Assembly (NCBI GenBank): GCA_016215555.1
Contig: JACRJC010000048.1
Location: 1-60,662, forward strand
DNA: 60,662 nt
Origin: Rhodospirillales bacterium
Lineage (GTDB): Bacteria; Pseudomonadota; Alphaproteobacteria; Rhodospirillales; WMHbin7
Direction of reading: 5' to 3'
The notes beneath the pieces were generated by a model. That model worked only from the letters and a program-made list of their open reading frames with translations. It had not been told where the DNA came from and made no database searches. Shown here one piece after another: positions 35,096-44,313 of this stretch. The position numbers were made by a program, and so were the translations under genes. Each line of letters begins with the position of its first letter. Positions within the stretch are counted from its first letter, which is position 1.

Positions 35096-35413
35096 ATGAC
35101 GAACGACACAGTCCTCCCGACCGCAAATAGCGAATGGGGCTTCTGGGGGACTTCTCAGAGAAGCGGCTACGAAGCCGAACTGTGCTGGCAGGTTGCCAGC
35201 CGCTTTCTGGCCGAAACCTTCAAGCTGAAGCCAGAGCAAACGCGCGACCTGCTCGATCACCGCTTCGGACGCCATCTGGCCGACGATCTCAGCTTCATTC
35301 AATGCGGCCCGATTTCGGAAGAGACCATCGCCAAGCATCTCGCCGCCCGCTTCGCCCAGCCCGCCTGGAAGAATTGGGTGCGGATCACGCTGCGTGAGAT
35401 CAAGGCAGCCTGA
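35096..35413 (+). CDS. Small phage protein
   Basis: This 105-aa protein begins MTNDTVLPTANSEWGFWGT and ends WVRITLREIKAA. It lies 4 bases after the previous stop, with GAGGAATGA as possible ribosome binding site. The same kind of protein is common in alphaproteobacterial islands; function unknown. Confidence 0.6.
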   Translation: MTNDTVLPTANSEWGFWGTSQRSGYEAELCWQVASRFLAETFKLKPEQTRDLLDHRFGRHLADDLSFIQCGPISEETIAKHLAARFAQPAWKNWVRITLREIKAA

Positions 35414-35515
35414 AGAACAGGTTCTCTCCCCGGGCCCCGATCGGGTTCGCCCGGCGGGGCTTCGGGTGGTAGCAGCGCCGCGATAGCCGCGGTGCCGACA
35501 CCTGAGGAGATCGAC

Positions 35516-36001
35516 ATGAGCATCAAACTGACCCCGACTCAGCAATCGCTTCTGAAAAGCGCTGCCCTGCGCGAAGACCGCATTGTCATCCTGCCCGCCA
35601 ATCTGAGGGGTGGCGCCGCCGTCAAGGTGGTGGACGGGCTGCTCAACACTGGGCTGGCCAAACGCAAGCGAGATTTTCTAGTGGCGACGAATGACGGCCT
35701 GCGCGCCGTCGGCGTCGAGACGCCTAGGAAACCGATCCGCGAAGCGAAAGCAAAAGATGAATCGAAAGGCGCACCCTCTTCCCGCCAGCCGCGAGAGAAC
35801 AGCAAACAAAGCCAATTGATCGAAATGCTGAAGCGTCCTGAAGGAGCTTCCATCGCCGAAATCACCGCCGCCTTGGGCTGGCAATCACATTCGATACGCG
35901 GGGCTATTGCGGGTGGGCTTAAGAAGAAGCTCGGCCTCGACGTGACCTCGGAAAAGGTCGATTGTCGCGGCCGGGTGTACCGTTGCCGGACAGAGGGCTG
36001 A
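35516..36001 (+). CDS. DUF3489 protein
   Basis: This 161-aa protein ends with the DUF3489 domain (about residues 100-160: SQLIEMLKRPEGASIAEITAALGWQ, then SIRGAIAGGLKKKLGL), a winged-helix-like DNA-binding module. The ATG follows GAGGAGA. DUF3489 proteins are frequent in alphaproteobacterial prophages and probably regulate transcription. Confidence 0.85.
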   Translation: MSIKLTPTQQSLLKSAALREDRIVILPANLRGGAAVKVVDGLLNTGLAKRKRDFLVATNDGLRAVGVETPRKPIREAKAKDESKGAPSSRQPRENSKQSQLIEMLKRPEGASIAEITAALGWQSHSIRGAIAGGLKKKLGLDVTSEKVDCRGRVYRCRTEG

Positions 36002-36004
36002 GCC

Positions 36005-36175
36005 ATGATCGAACGCGACAGAATCATCCGAGAGATCGCCAGTAAGATTCTCGGCCTTGAGACTCTGGAAGCACGCAAGCGCGACAGCCTCGATTTCCAT
36101 GACCTCTCGGATTGGTCGATCAAGGAGGCCTTGGAAGCGGCTTTCGAGGCTGGCCTCGTTGCCGGGAGGAAATGA
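36005..36175 (+). CDS. DUF6900-like small protein
   Basis: This 56-aa protein (MIERDRIIREIASKILG, then LETLEARKRDSLDFHDLSDW and IKEALEAAFEAGL) starts three bases after the DUF3489 stop. The LETLE...DSLDFHD pattern is one I recall as DUF6900. Function unknown. Confidence 0.65.
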   Translation: MIERDRIIREIASKILGLETLEARKRDSLDFHDLSDWSIKEALEAAFEAGLVAGRK

Positions 36176-36178
36176 TCG

Positions 36179-36370
36179 ATGTCGGCCTTCACCATCATTC
36201 TTACCCGAGACGTCACAGAAAGCGTGGCCGTCAGAATTGATGCGAACGATCGTGAGCAAGCAGAAGCGTCGGCCTTGGATTTGTTCTTCTCAGGCGTTGC
36301 GCTCGATTGGAAGAAGGACGACGGCTTGAGTGATCCCTACATCACCGGCATCGACCAAGCTGCCGATTGA
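36179..36370 (+). CDS. Small phage protein
   Basis: This 63-aa acidic protein (MSAFTIILTRDVTESVAV) is close behind the DUF6900-like gene and ahead of a terminator. It may be one small beta-alpha domain. No family recognised. Confidence 0.5.
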   Translation: MSAFTIILTRDVTESVAVRIDANDREQAEASALDLFFSGVALDWKKDDGLSDPYITGIDQAAD

Positions 36371-36393
36371 CGTGACCGTAGCCACGCCTAAAA

Positions 36394-36420
36394 CCGCCGG
36401 GGTTGCCTCCGGCGGTTTTT
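36394..36420 (+). terminator. Terminator before the packaging genes
   Basis: CCGCCGGGG and CTCCGGCGG form a stem with a TTGC loop followed by TTTTTC. AAAA precedes the stem, so it may act in both directions. It separates the early and modification genes from the terminase genes. Confidence 0.75.
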
Positions 36421-36461
36421 CTTTGCGGCATTGTTTCTGATTTGACAAGGTTCTGCGATCC

Positions 36462-37004
36462 ATGATGTCCGTCCGCGCCTATGCGCGTCAGCGAGGCGTA
36501 AGCCATACCGCCGTGCGCAAGGCGGTGCTGGCGGGCCGCATTCCGCGAGAGCCGGACGGGACCATCGATCCAGTAAAGGCAGATGCCGCCTGGGAGGCGC
36601 AAAGCGATCCCGCGAAGCGTCCGGCTCCGGCTGCGAAACCCTCAACGAAGCCGACCGGGGTCGTATCTCCGCCGCCTTCACCGGCTGCGTCCGCCGATCC
36701 GCCGTCACCGCCCGGCATGTCCTTTGCCCAGGCACGTACCGCCCACGAGATCGCCAAGGCGCAGCGCGCCCGCATCCAGGTGCAGCGCCTGAAAAGCGAG
36801 ATGGTGGAGCGGGCCAGCGCCATGAATCTCGTTTTCAAGCTGGCCCGACAGGAACGCGACGCCTGGATTAATTGGCCCGCCCGCGTCGCCGCCCTGATGG
36901 CGGCGCAAATGGGCGTCGAGGTTTCGGTTGTGCAGAAGATTCTGGAGACACAGGTTCGTGCCCATCTCGACGAGCTCAGCGAAATCCGTCCAGACTTCAG
37001 GTAA
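36462..37004 (+). CDS. Terminase small subunit-like protein
   Basis: This 180-aa protein has an N-terminal helix-turn-helix (VRAYARQRGVSHTAVRKAVLAGRIP), a Pro/Ala-rich linker (about residues 45-85), and a C-terminal helical part with KLARQERDAWINWPARVAALMAA. This is the usual design of a Nu1-type small subunit that recognises phage DNA. It lies directly before the GpA-type large subunit. Confidence 0.82.
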   Translation: MMSVRAYARQRGVSHTAVRKAVLAGRIPREPDGTIDPVKADAAWEAQSDPAKRPAPAAKPSTKPTGVVSPPPSPAASADPPSPPGMSFAQARTAHEIAKAQRARIQVQRLKSEMVERASAMNLVFKLARQERDAWINWPARVAALMAAQMGVEVSVVQKILETQVRAHLDELSEIRPDFR

Positions 37005-37011
37005 ACCAGTC

Positions 37012-38973
37012 ATGGAACTTGTCTTCGAGGGAGCCGAGCACATTGTCAATGCTTGGCAGGATGGACTTCGTCCCGATCCCCTGCTGACCGTCTCGGAATG
37101 GGCCGACAAACACCGGATGCTGTCGTCTCGCGCTGCCGCCGAGCCGGGGCGTTACCGCACGGCACGAACACCTTATATGCGCGACATCATGGACGCCCTG
37201 TCGCCGGGCCATCCGGCCCAGCGCATCGTTTTCATGAAGGGCGTTCAGATCGGGGCATCTGAAGGTGGCTTTAACTTTATCGGCTTCGTCATCCATCAGG
37301 CCCCCGGCCCCATGCTGGCCGTCCAGCCGACGGTGGAACTGGCCAAGCGGGCGTCGCGCCAGCGCATCGATCCCCTGATCGACGAATGCCCGTCCTTGCG
37401 CGACCGGGTCCGCCCATCCAGGGCCAAGGATTCGGGCAACACGGTGTTGTCCAAGGATTTTGCGGGCGGCATCCTGATTCTGACCGGGGCCAACTCGGCG
37501 GTGGGCCTGCGCTCAATCCCGGCCCGTTATCTGTTTCTGGATGAGGTAGACGCCTACCCCCTGTCCGCCGACGAGGAAGGCGATCCGGTGACGCTGGCCG
37601 AGGCCCGCTCACTCACCTTCGCGCATCGGCGCAAGATCTTCCTGGTCTCGACGCCGACCATCAAGGGGATATCGCGCATCGAGCGGGAATACGAGGCTTC
37701 CGACCAGCGCCGCTTCTTCCTGCCCTGTCCCCATTGCGGTGACTATCAGTGGCTGAAGTTCGAGCGCCTGCGCTGGGAGAAGGGCCAGCCGGAGACCGTG
37801 AGCTATGTTTGCGAGGCTTGCGAGCAGGGTATCGCCGAGCATCACAAGACCGCCATGCTGGAATCGGGCGACTGGCGGGCCACCGCCACCTCCGCCGATC
37901 CGCTAACCATCGGTTTTCATCTGTCGGCTTTGTATTCGCCGGTGGGCTGGCTGTCCTGGGAACGGATCGCCCGGTCCTGGGAGGCGGCACAAGGATCGGA
38001 TGAAGCAATCAAGGCGTTCAAGAACACCATGCTGGGCGAAACCTGGACGGAAAGCGGCGAGGCGCCGGACTGGCAGCGGATCTATGACCGGCGCGAGACT
38101 TGGCCCAACGGCGCGGTCCCCTCGGGCGGGTTGTTCCTGACCGCCGGGGCCGACGTGCAGAAGGACCGCATCGAGATCGACGTCTGGGCCTGGGGCCGTG
38201 GATTGGAAAGCTGGCTGGTCGATCATATCGTGATCGAGACCGGCCCAGAGAATCCCAAATCCTGGTCAGCGATGGACGCCGTTCTGTCCAGAATCTGGCC
38301 ACATGAGAATGGGGCCGCGATGACCTTGGCCCGTCTTGCCATCGACACCGGTTTTGAAACCTCCGCTGTTTATGCCTGGGCGCGCAAGGCGGGCTTTGGA
38401 CAAGTCGCCCCCATCAAGGGGCTGGCGGGATTCAACCGGCCCAGTCCGGTCAACGGCCCCACCTATGTCGACGCCACCGAAGACGGCAAGAAGCTGCGCC
38501 GGGGGGCTAAATTGTGGACGGTGGCGGTTTCCACCTTCAAGACGGAAACCTACCGCTTCCTTCGCCTCGACCGGCCAACAGACGAAGACCTGACGGCGGG
38601 GGCTTGTTGGCCAGCCGGAACAGTGCATCTGCCATCCTGGGCCGATTCCGAATGGTGCAAACAGTTGGTCGCCGAGCAGTTGGTGACGGTCAAGGGCAAG
38701 CGCGGCTTCTCCAGGCTCGATTGGCAGAAGATGCGCGAGCGCAACGAGGCGCTCGACTGCCGGGTCTATGCCCGAGCCGCCGTGTGGATTCTGGGCGCCG
38801 ACCGCTGGGCGGAAAGCAAGTGGCGCGATCTGGAACGGCAGGTGGGGGTGGCCGAGAGGCAGTCGGAAGAAAGCGATCAGCCGTCAGCGACCGGCCTTCA
38901 GCAATCCGCCGGTCAGGTTCGCCGTCCCGTGCGGCGGGGTCGGCGTGTCTTTCAATCCAGCTATATGGGCTGA
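37012..38973 (+). CDS. Terminase large subunit, GpA family
   Basis: This 653-aa protein has the GpA features: YMRDIMDALSPG, the ATPase-like MKGVQIGASEGG, FLDEVDAYP as Walker B (about residues 175-183), VSTPTIKG, and a zinc-binding CPHCGDYQWL with CEACEQG. The C-terminal nuclease part contains LTAGADVQKDRIEID. It cuts and packages phage DNA into proheads. I start it at the ATG at 37012; an ATG 28 codons earlier lies inside the previous gene. Confidence 0.95.
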   Translation: MELVFEGAEHIVNAWQDGLRPDPLLTVSEWADKHRMLSSRAAAEPGRYRTARTPYMRDIMDALSPGHPAQRIVFMKGVQIGASEGGFNFIGFVIHQAPGPMLAVQPTVELAKRASRQRIDPLIDECPSLRDRVRPSRAKDSGNTVLSKDFAGGILILTGANSAVGLRSIPARYLFLDEVDAYPLSADEEGDPVTLAEARSLTFAHRRKIFLVSTPTIKGISRIEREYEASDQRRFFLPCPHCGDYQWLKFERLRWEKGQPETVSYVCEACEQGIAEHHKTAMLESGDWRATATSADPLTIGFHLSALYSPVGWLSWERIARSWEAAQGSDEAIKAFKNTMLGETWTESGEAPDWQRIYDRRETWPNGAVPSGGLFLTAGADVQKDRIEIDVWAWGRGLESWLVDHIVIETGPENPKSWSAMDAVLSRIWPHENGAAMTLARLAIDTGFETSAVYAWARKAGFGQVAPIKGLAGFNRPSPVNGPTYVDATEDGKKLRRGAKLWTVAVSTFKTETYRFLRLDRPTDEDLTAGACWPAGTVHLPSWADSEWCKQLVAEQLVTVKGKRGFSRLDWQKMRERNEALDCRVYARAAVWILGADRWAESKWRDLERQVGVAERQSEESDQPSATGLQQSAGQVRRPVRRGRRVFQSSYMG

Positions 38974-38982
38974 CGGCTGATC
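38875..38982. repeat. 13-base inverted repeat around the terminase end
   Basis: GATCAGCCGTCAG at 38875-38887 is complementary to CTGACGGCTGATC at 38970-38982. The second arm overlaps the terminase stop codon and is followed by GCTGAAAGCTGAGAGC. It may form an RNA hairpin that insulates the gpW-like gene. Confidence 0.45.
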
Positions 38983-39006
38983 GCTGAAAGCTGAGAGCTT
39001 CCAACC

Positions 39007-39216
39007 ATGACCCTCGACGAACTCAAGGCCGAGCGCGAGCGCGTGCTGGCACGGCGCAATTCCCTTGTCAGCCGGGTCAGCATCGGCGAGCGCAGTGTCC
39101 AGTACGATCTGGCCCAGGCCGATAAGGTGCTGGCCGATCTGGAGCGGCGCATCGCTTCCCAGGAACGCCGTGGTCCGCGCCGACGCATCCTGGTCTCGGC
39201 TAGCAAGGGCTTGTGA
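39007..39216 (+). CDS. gpW-like head-tail joining protein
   Basis: This 69-aa protein is two helices and a basic tail (MTLDELKAERERVLARRN, then YDLAQADKVLADLERRIA), the length and pattern of lambda gpW. It overlaps the portal gene start (TGATG). In lambda, gpW stabilises packaged DNA and bridges to the tail joining protein. Confidence 0.82.
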   Translation: MTLDELKAERERVLARRNSLVSRVSIGERSVQYDLAQADKVLADLERRIASQERRGPRRRILVSASKGL

Positions 39217-40676
39217 TGCTGACGTCCCTGCGCCGTCGTGTCGGTGCCTTCATTGGTGGATTCGGGGGCGGCTTCGAGGCGGGACAGGCCAACCGGCGGC
39301 TCAAAAGCTTCCTGCCCTCAAGGGCCCATCTCAACACGCTGATCACCGCCGCAGGGCCGGACATCACGGCGCGTGCCCGCTATCTGATCCGCAACAACGG
39401 CTATGCCGCCAACGCCATCGAAAGCTGGGCGGGCAATGTGGTCGGGGCCGGAATCAAGCCCTCGTCGCTGGTGGTTGATGCGAAGCTCAAACCCGCGATC
39501 CAGAAGCTGTGGCTTTCCTGGACCGACGAATCCGACGCCGAGGGCTTCACCGATTTCTACGGCCAGCAGCGAAGGGCGGCCCGGGAAGTCTTCATCGCGG
39601 GCGAGGTCTTCTTCCGCTTCCGTCCGCGCTGGCCCGAGGATGGGCTTTCGGTGCCGCTGCAATTGCAGATGATCCCCTCCGAGATGCTGCCGCTGTCCCG
39701 CAACGAGATACTTCCTTCGGGCAACAGCATCCGCCAGGGCATCGAGTTCGACCGCATCGGGCGCAGGGTCGCCTATCACTTTCTTCGCCGCCATCCCGGC
39801 GACGTCACCGATCCCGGCGTCTCAGGAGAAACCGTCCGCGTTCCGGCCAGTGAAGTCGTTCACATCATGGACCCGGTGGATGCCGGTCAGTTGCGCGGCG
39901 TCTCTCGCTTTGCCCCCGCCATCGTGAAATTATTTCTGCTCGACCAGTACGACGACGCCGAACTGGACCGCAAGAAGGTGGCGGCCATGTACGCCCTTTT
40001 CGTGACAACGCCCAGCCCCGGCGAACCCTTCGACATGGCCGAAGAAACGGGTGCTGACGGCGAGCGGAACATGGACGTCCAGCCCGGTCAGGTGGTGATG
40101 CTGGAACCGGGCGAGGAAATCCAGACCTCTGCGCCTGCCGATGTAGGAGGCAGCTACGAGGCCTTCCAGTACCGCACCTTGTTGCAGATTTCCGCTGCTT
40201 TGGGCGTGCCCTACGCTTACCTGTCCAACGATATGCTGAAGGCCAATTACTCGAATTCGAGGCTGGCCCTGCTGGAATTCCGCCGCCGGATCGAAGCTTG
40301 GCAGCATTCTGTTCTGGTCCATCAGATGTGCCGCGCGGTCTGGCGGCGCTGGATGGATGCGGCGGTGCTGTCCGGCGCTTTGTCCATTCCCGGCTACGAG
40401 ACGAAGCGGGCGGATTGTCTTGCCTGTTCCTGGCTGCCGCCGCGCTGGGAATGGGTCGATCCCCTGAAGGACGCCCGTGCCGAGATCGAGCAGATCGATG
40501 CGGGCTTGAAAAGCCGCAGCCAGGCCATCGCCGAGCGCGGTTTCGACGCCGAGCAGGTGGATGCCGAAATCGCTGGAGACAAGGCGCGGGAAAAATCCCT
40601 CGGCCTCGTCTTCGGCAAACAGCCTTCGAACCCGCCCGATCCGGCCATTGCCGTGCCTGAAACGCCCGCATCCTGA
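39216..40676 (+). CDS. Portal protein, lambda family
   Basis: This 486-aa protein has the lambda-portal pattern RARYLIRNNGYAANAIESWAGNVVGAGIKP (in blocks), HIMDPVDAGQLRGVSRFAPA, and ISAALGVPYAYLSNDMLKANYSN. Twelve copies form the packaging channel at one vertex of the head. It begins at the ATG overlapping the gpW stop (a GTG one codon earlier is open). Confidence 0.94.
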   Translation: MLTSLRRRVGAFIGGFGGGFEAGQANRRLKSFLPSRAHLNTLITAAGPDITARARYLIRNNGYAANAIESWAGNVVGAGIKPSSLVVDAKLKPAIQKLWLSWTDESDAEGFTDFYGQQRRAAREVFIAGEVFFRFRPRWPEDGLSVPLQLQMIPSEMLPLSRNEILPSGNSIRQGIEFDRIGRRVAYHFLRRHPGDVTDPGVSGETVRVPASEVVHIMDPVDAGQLRGVSRFAPAIVKLFLLDQYDDAELDRKKVAAMYALFVTTPSPGEPFDMAEETGADGERNMDVQPGQVVMLEPGEEIQTSAPADVGGSYEAFQYRTLLQISAALGVPYAYLSNDMLKANYSNSRLALLEFRRRIEAWQHSVLVHQMCRAVWRRWMDAAVLSGALSIPGYETKRADCLACSWLPPRWEWVDPLKDARAEIEQIDAGLKSRSQAIAERGFDAEQVDAEIAGDKAREKSLGLVFGKQPSNPPDPAIAVPETPAS

Positions 40677-40683
40677 GAAACCA

Positions 40684-41916
40684 ATGACCGATTTGCCCCA
40701 CATCGCCTCGCGGCTGTTCGCCACACCGCTGTTGGTGGCAAAACCCAAGCTGGACGTGATCCTGAACATCATCGGCCCGAGACTGGGTGGAGCGCCCATT
40801 GAAGACATGTCGCCTCTTCCGGCAAGGGAGATCGAGATCACCCATGAAGGCATCGCCGTCATTCCGGTGGTCGGCACGTTGGTGGCAAGATCCAACTATC
40901 TCGCCGCCGCCAGCGGGCTGACCTCCTACGGCGACATCGGCGACGCCATTGAGAACGCCGCCACCGATCCAAGGGTGCGGGGCCTGCTGCTCGACATCGA
41001 TTCCCCGGGCGGCGAAGTCGGCGGGCTGTTCGATCTGGTGGATCGGATCGTTTCTGTCCGCGAACAGACCGGCAAGCCGATCTGGGCGGTCGCCAACGAG
41101 GCGGCCCTGTCGGCGGCCTATGCCGTCGCCTGCGCTGCCGACGTCCTGACCGTCACCCAGACCGGCGAGGCCGGGTCCATCGGCGTGGTCGCCGTCCATG
41201 TCGATGAAAGCAACGCCGACCGCCAAGCCGGGATGAATTGGACCTTCATCCAGGCGGGCGGCAAGAAGACCGACGGCAATCCGCATGCGCCCTTGTCGTC
41301 CGAGGCCAGGGCCGACATCCAGGCCGACGTCGATGCCCTTTACGAACGTTTTGTTTCCCTGGTGGCGGATCGGCGCAAACTTTCGCCCGAAGCGGTGCGC
41401 GCGACCCAGGCTGGCGTCTATCGCGGTCAAATGGCCGTACAAGCCGGGCTGGCCGACCGGGTCTCAACGCTGCGTCAGGCGGCCCATGATCTGGCTAATG
41501 ATCTTCACCGCAAATCTTTGTCACGTGGCAAAGCCGCGCAACCCTCTCTCATCCGAAAGGAGACCGCCATGCAGACCGACGATACACCCGAGCCCAAAGC
41601 CCCCACCGAGCCGGACAAGCCGCAGGCTCCGCCCGTGACCCAACCCGATAACAGCGAGGCGGTAGAGAAGCGCCTGCGGGCCGATTTTGCCGAATTGGCG
41701 GACGTGGCAGCACAGGGCTCGCGTCTCGGCGTCAAGCTCGACGTGGCCGAAGCCATGGCCAAAGGGATCAGGCCCGATGCGCTGCGGCGCACGCTGCTCG
41801 AAGAACTGGCCAGGCGTTCGGACGCTGCAAATCTGGTCGCCACCGCGCCCGCCATGGGCGCTTCCGAAAGCCCCATCGTCAAGCGCGCCCGCGAAGCCGC
41901 GGCGCGCCGTCAATAA
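40684..41916 (+). CDS. S49-type prohead protease with scaffold-like C-terminus
   Basis: This 410-aa protein has the SppA/S49 fold (about residues 45-270): VVGTLVARSNYL, LLLDIDSPGGEVGG, ANEAALSAAYAVACAAD with the expected catalytic Ser, and TGEAGSIGVVAVH. It corresponds to lambda gpC. The last 115 residues are charged and helical, as in lambda Nu3 scaffold, and have their own internal start (next entry). Confidence 0.92.
   Translation: MTDLPHIASRLFATPLLVAKPKLDVILNIIGPRLGGAPIEDMSPLPAREIEITHEGIAVIPVVGTLVARSNYLAAASGLTSYGDIGDAIENAATDPRVRGLLLDIDSPGGEVGGLFDLVDRIVSVREQTGKPIWAVANEAALSAAYAVACAADVLTVTQTGEAGSIGVVAVHVDESNADRQAGMNWTFIQAGGKKTDGNPHAPLSSEARADIQADVDALYERFVSLVADRRKLSPEAVRATQAGVYRGQMAVQAGLADRVSTLRQAAHDLANDLHRKSLSRGKAAQPSLIRKETAMQTDDTPEPKAPTEPDKPQAPPVTQPDNSEAVEKRLRADFAELADVAAQGSRLGVKLDVAEAMAKGIRPDALRRTLLEELARRSDAANLVATAPAMGASESPIVKRAREAAARRQ
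41569..41916 (+). CDS. Internal in-frame scaffold protein (Nu3-like)
   Basis: An in-frame ATG at codon 296 of the protease gene has AAAGGAG six bases upstream, a near-perfect ribosome binding site. It would yield a 115-aa product (MQTDDTPEPKAPTEP...) that is acidic at the start and helical after that. Lambda makes its scaffold Nu3 in the same way from within gene C. The product is inferred, the start signal is seen. Confidence 0.75.
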   Translation: MQTDDTPEPKAPTEPDKPQAPPVTQPDNSEAVEKRLRADFAELADVAAQGSRLGVKLDVAEAMAKGIRPDALRRTLLEELARRSDAANLVATAPAMGASESPIVKRAREAAARRQ

Positions 41917-41928
41917 GGGAGTTTGTCG

Positions 41929-42318
41929 ATGCCCGTTCTCGTTGCCGCGCCCACTTTGGGCGATCTTCTTAAATTCGAACTCAATGCCAGCTTCAACCGC
42001 GAGGCTGTGACCCTCAAGTCCGGGACCGTTTATCCCCTCGGCGCGGTTCTGGGCAGGATCACTGCTTCCGGCAAATACCGTCTCTCGCCCGCCGCCGAAG
42101 TTGTCGGCGACGAAGGGGCCGAGAGCGCCGTCGCCGTTCTTCTGGAAGCGGTCGATGCATCCTCGGGCGACGCCACCGGCCTGATCGCGGCGCGCGGCCC
42201 GGTCATCCTGTCCGAAGCCGCCCTCGTCTTCGACGCCTCCGTCGATCAGGCGGCAGAGAATGACGCCAAGAAGACGCAACTGGTCGCCCTCGGCCTTGTC
42301 ACTCGAACCACTGCTTAA
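41929..42318 (+). CDS. Head decoration protein (gpD-like)
   Basis: This 129-aa protein has the gpD/decoration pattern ITLKSG-type turn (AVTLKSGTVYPLGAVLGRI) and LIAARGPVILSEAALVF. It lies between the protease/scaffold and the capsid, as in lambda. The ATG at 41929 has AGGGAG upstream. It probably binds the expanded head as trimers. Confidence 0.85.
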   Translation: MPVLVAAPTLGDLLKFELNASFNREAVTLKSGTVYPLGAVLGRITASGKYRLSPAAEVVGDEGAESAVAVLLEAVDASSGDATGLIAARGPVILSEAALVFDASVDQAAENDAKKTQLVALGLVTRTTA

Positions 42319-42329
42319 GGAAACCCACC

Positions 42330-43352
42330 ATGACCGTCATCGCCAATCCCTTCGATGCGGGCGGCTATTCGCTCGCCGAAATGACCCAGGCCATCAACAT
42401 CCTGCCCAACATCTATACGCGCTTGGGCCAGATGGGCCTGTTCAGGTTCGAAGGCATCACCCAGCGCTCTTCCATCATCGAGCAGGCCGAGGGGGTGCTG
42501 AACCTTCTGCCCACCGTGCCGCTGGGCGGTGCCGCCACCGTCGCCAATCGCGATTCCAAGTCCATGCGTTCCTTCACCGTGCCCTGGATTCCGCATGATG
42601 ACGTCCTCACGCCCCAGGACATCCAGGGTGTTCGCGGTTTCGGGGTGGCCGACGCCGCCGATCCGCTGGCCACCGTGATGGAACGCAAGCTCACCCGCAT
42701 GCGGGCCAAGCACGCCCAGACCCGCGAATATATGGAGATCAACGCGCTCAGGGGCATCGTCAAGGATGGTGCCGGGGCGACACTTTACAACTACTTCACC
42801 GAGTTCGGCCTTCAGCAGCTATCGGTGGATTTTGCGCTCGGCACCGCAGGCACCAACGTCCAGGCCAAGGTGCGCGATGTGCTGCGCAAGGTCGAGGTCG
42901 AGCTTAAGGGCGAGACCATGACCGGCGTGCAGGCCATCGTCGCGCCGGAATTCTTCGACAAGCTGATCTCCCACCCCAAGGTCGAAGATGCCTACAAATA
43001 TTTTTCCTCAACCGGCGCCCAGCCGCTTCGCGAAGACATGCGTCGCCGTTTCCCCTTCGCAGGCATCCTGTTCGAGGAGTACAACGCCACCGTCACCCTT
43101 TCTACAGGTGCGACGGAAACCCTGATCCCGGCAGGCGAAGGCATCGCTTTCCCCTTGGGCACCATGGATACTTTCGTGACTTATGGCGCTCCGGCCAATC
43201 TGATCGAAACGGTCAACACCGTGGGTCTGCCCATGTATGCCCGCCAGATTGCCCGCAACGACGGCAGCGCCATCGACGTCAAGACCGAGGCCTCGATCCT
43301 GCCGGTCAACAAGCGGCCGCGCCTCGCGGTGCGCATTTTCAGTTCGAACTGA
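42330..43352 (+). CDS. Major capsid protein E
   Basis: This 340-aa protein matches the capsid E family: LAEMTQAINILPNIYTRLGQMGLF, VPLGG, SFTVPWIPHDD, a long helical A-domain with FDKLISHPKVEDAY, and IPAGEGIAFPLGTMDTF. It has HK97 fold by family. It forms the phage head shell. Confidence 0.95.
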   Translation: MTVIANPFDAGGYSLAEMTQAINILPNIYTRLGQMGLFRFEGITQRSSIIEQAEGVLNLLPTVPLGGAATVANRDSKSMRSFTVPWIPHDDVLTPQDIQGVRGFGVADAADPLATVMERKLTRMRAKHAQTREYMEINALRGIVKDGAGATLYNYFTEFGLQQLSVDFALGTAGTNVQAKVRDVLRKVEVELKGETMTGVQAIVAPEFFDKLISHPKVEDAYKYFSSTGAQPLREDMRRRFPFAGILFEEYNATVTLSTGATETLIPAGEGIAFPLGTMDTFVTYGAPANLIETVNTVGLPMYARQIARNDGSAIDVKTEASILPVNKRPRLAVRIFSSN

Positions 43353-43666
43353 TGAGCGCATTCAAGGACGCCATCGACGATCTCTTCGCCGATCCCAACA
43401 TCGCTCAAACGGTTCTTTACCGGGCGGGCGGGATTGGCGACGGGGTTGCCGTTCGGGCGATAACCCGCAGGCCGGACCGCGAGGTCGATTTTCACGACAT
43501 CGCTGTCCATACCACAACGGCGCTGTTCGAGGTCCGTGTGTCGGAAGTTCCGAACCCGGCCTCGGGCGACAGCATCACGCTAGACGGCGAGAGTTTCATC
43601 GTCCAGGGCGAGCCGGAGCGCGACGCCGAGCGGTTGATCTGGAATCTGGATACGAGACCGGCATGA
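43352..43666 (+). CDS. Head-tail joining protein (FII-like)
   Basis: This 104-aa beta-rich protein (ATVLYR-like AQTVLYRAGGIGDGVAVRAI, then SGDSITLDGESFIVQGEPERD) resembles lambda gpFII-type connectors by size, place and pattern. It begins at the last base of the capsid stop and overlaps the next gene by four bases. Confidence 0.78.
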   Translation: MSAFKDAIDDLFADPNIAQTVLYRAGGIGDGVAVRAITRRPDREVDFHDIAVHTTTALFEVRVSEVPNPASGDSITLDGESFIVQGEPERDAERLIWNLDTRPA

Positions 43667-44313
43667 GGCTGAAAGCGGCTCTCCAGGGCGATCTTCGCAA
43701 GTTTCTGGCCGAGGAACTGAAGGCTGGCGAGGCGGCGGTGACGGCTGGCATCCGAGAAGCGACCGAGGGGCTCAAGCTGGACCTGCGCCAACAGATCGTC
43801 GGCGCGGGGCTTGGTCAGCGGCTTGCCAACACTTGGCGGGGCGAGGTCTATCCCAAAGGCCAGAACAGCCTGCGGGCGGCTGGTTTTATCTTCAGCAAGG
43901 CGCCCGGCATCGTTCGGGCCTATGAGGAAGGGGCGGTCATCCGCTCCAGGAACGGCACATGGCTGGCCATCCCCACACCGGCTGCCGGTAAGTACGGCGA
44001 CGGACGTCAAAAGATGACACCCGGCCTGTGGGAGCGCATGCACGGCGCAAGGCTGAAGTTCGTCTATCGCCGACGTGGGCCGTCTTTGTTAGTGGCTGAG
44101 AACCAGCGCGCCCGCACCGGCAAACGGGGCGGCTTCGCCAAGGCCAGCGCATCGGCTCTCAAATCAGGGCGCGATCTGGTCTCGGTGCCGATGTTCATCC
44201 TGGTGTCCCAGGTCAGCATCCGAAAGCGCCTCGACGTCGGGGGTACCGCCAACAAATGGCTTGCCGCCCTACCGGGGCTGGTGATCCGCAATTGGCGCGA
44301 ACCGACAGGTTAA
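43663..44313 (+). CDS. DUF6441-like tail completion protein
   Basis: This 216-aa protein begins MRLKAALQGDLRKFLAEELK and has LANTWRGEVYPKGQNSLRAAGFIFSKAP; it is basic near the end (RRRGPSLLVAENQRARTG). The pattern is one I recall as DUF6441, which takes the place of lambda gpZ. It overlaps the connector gene by four bases and the convergent Fic gene by four. Confidence 0.75.
   Translation: MRLKAALQGDLRKFLAEELKAGEAAVTAGIREATEGLKLDLRQQIVGAGLGQRLANTWRGEVYPKGQNSLRAAGFIFSKAPGIVRAYEEGAVIRSRNGTWLAIPTPAAGKYGDGRQKMTPGLWERMHGARLKFVYRRRGPSLLVAENQRARTGKRGGFAKASASALKSGRDLVSVPMFILVSQVSIRKRLDVGGTANKWLAALPGLVIRNWREPTG

Noticed and set aside
38514..38987. Alternate frame inside the terminase gene
   Set aside because: Overlaps the conserved C-terminus of the GpA-type terminase and lacks its own start signal.
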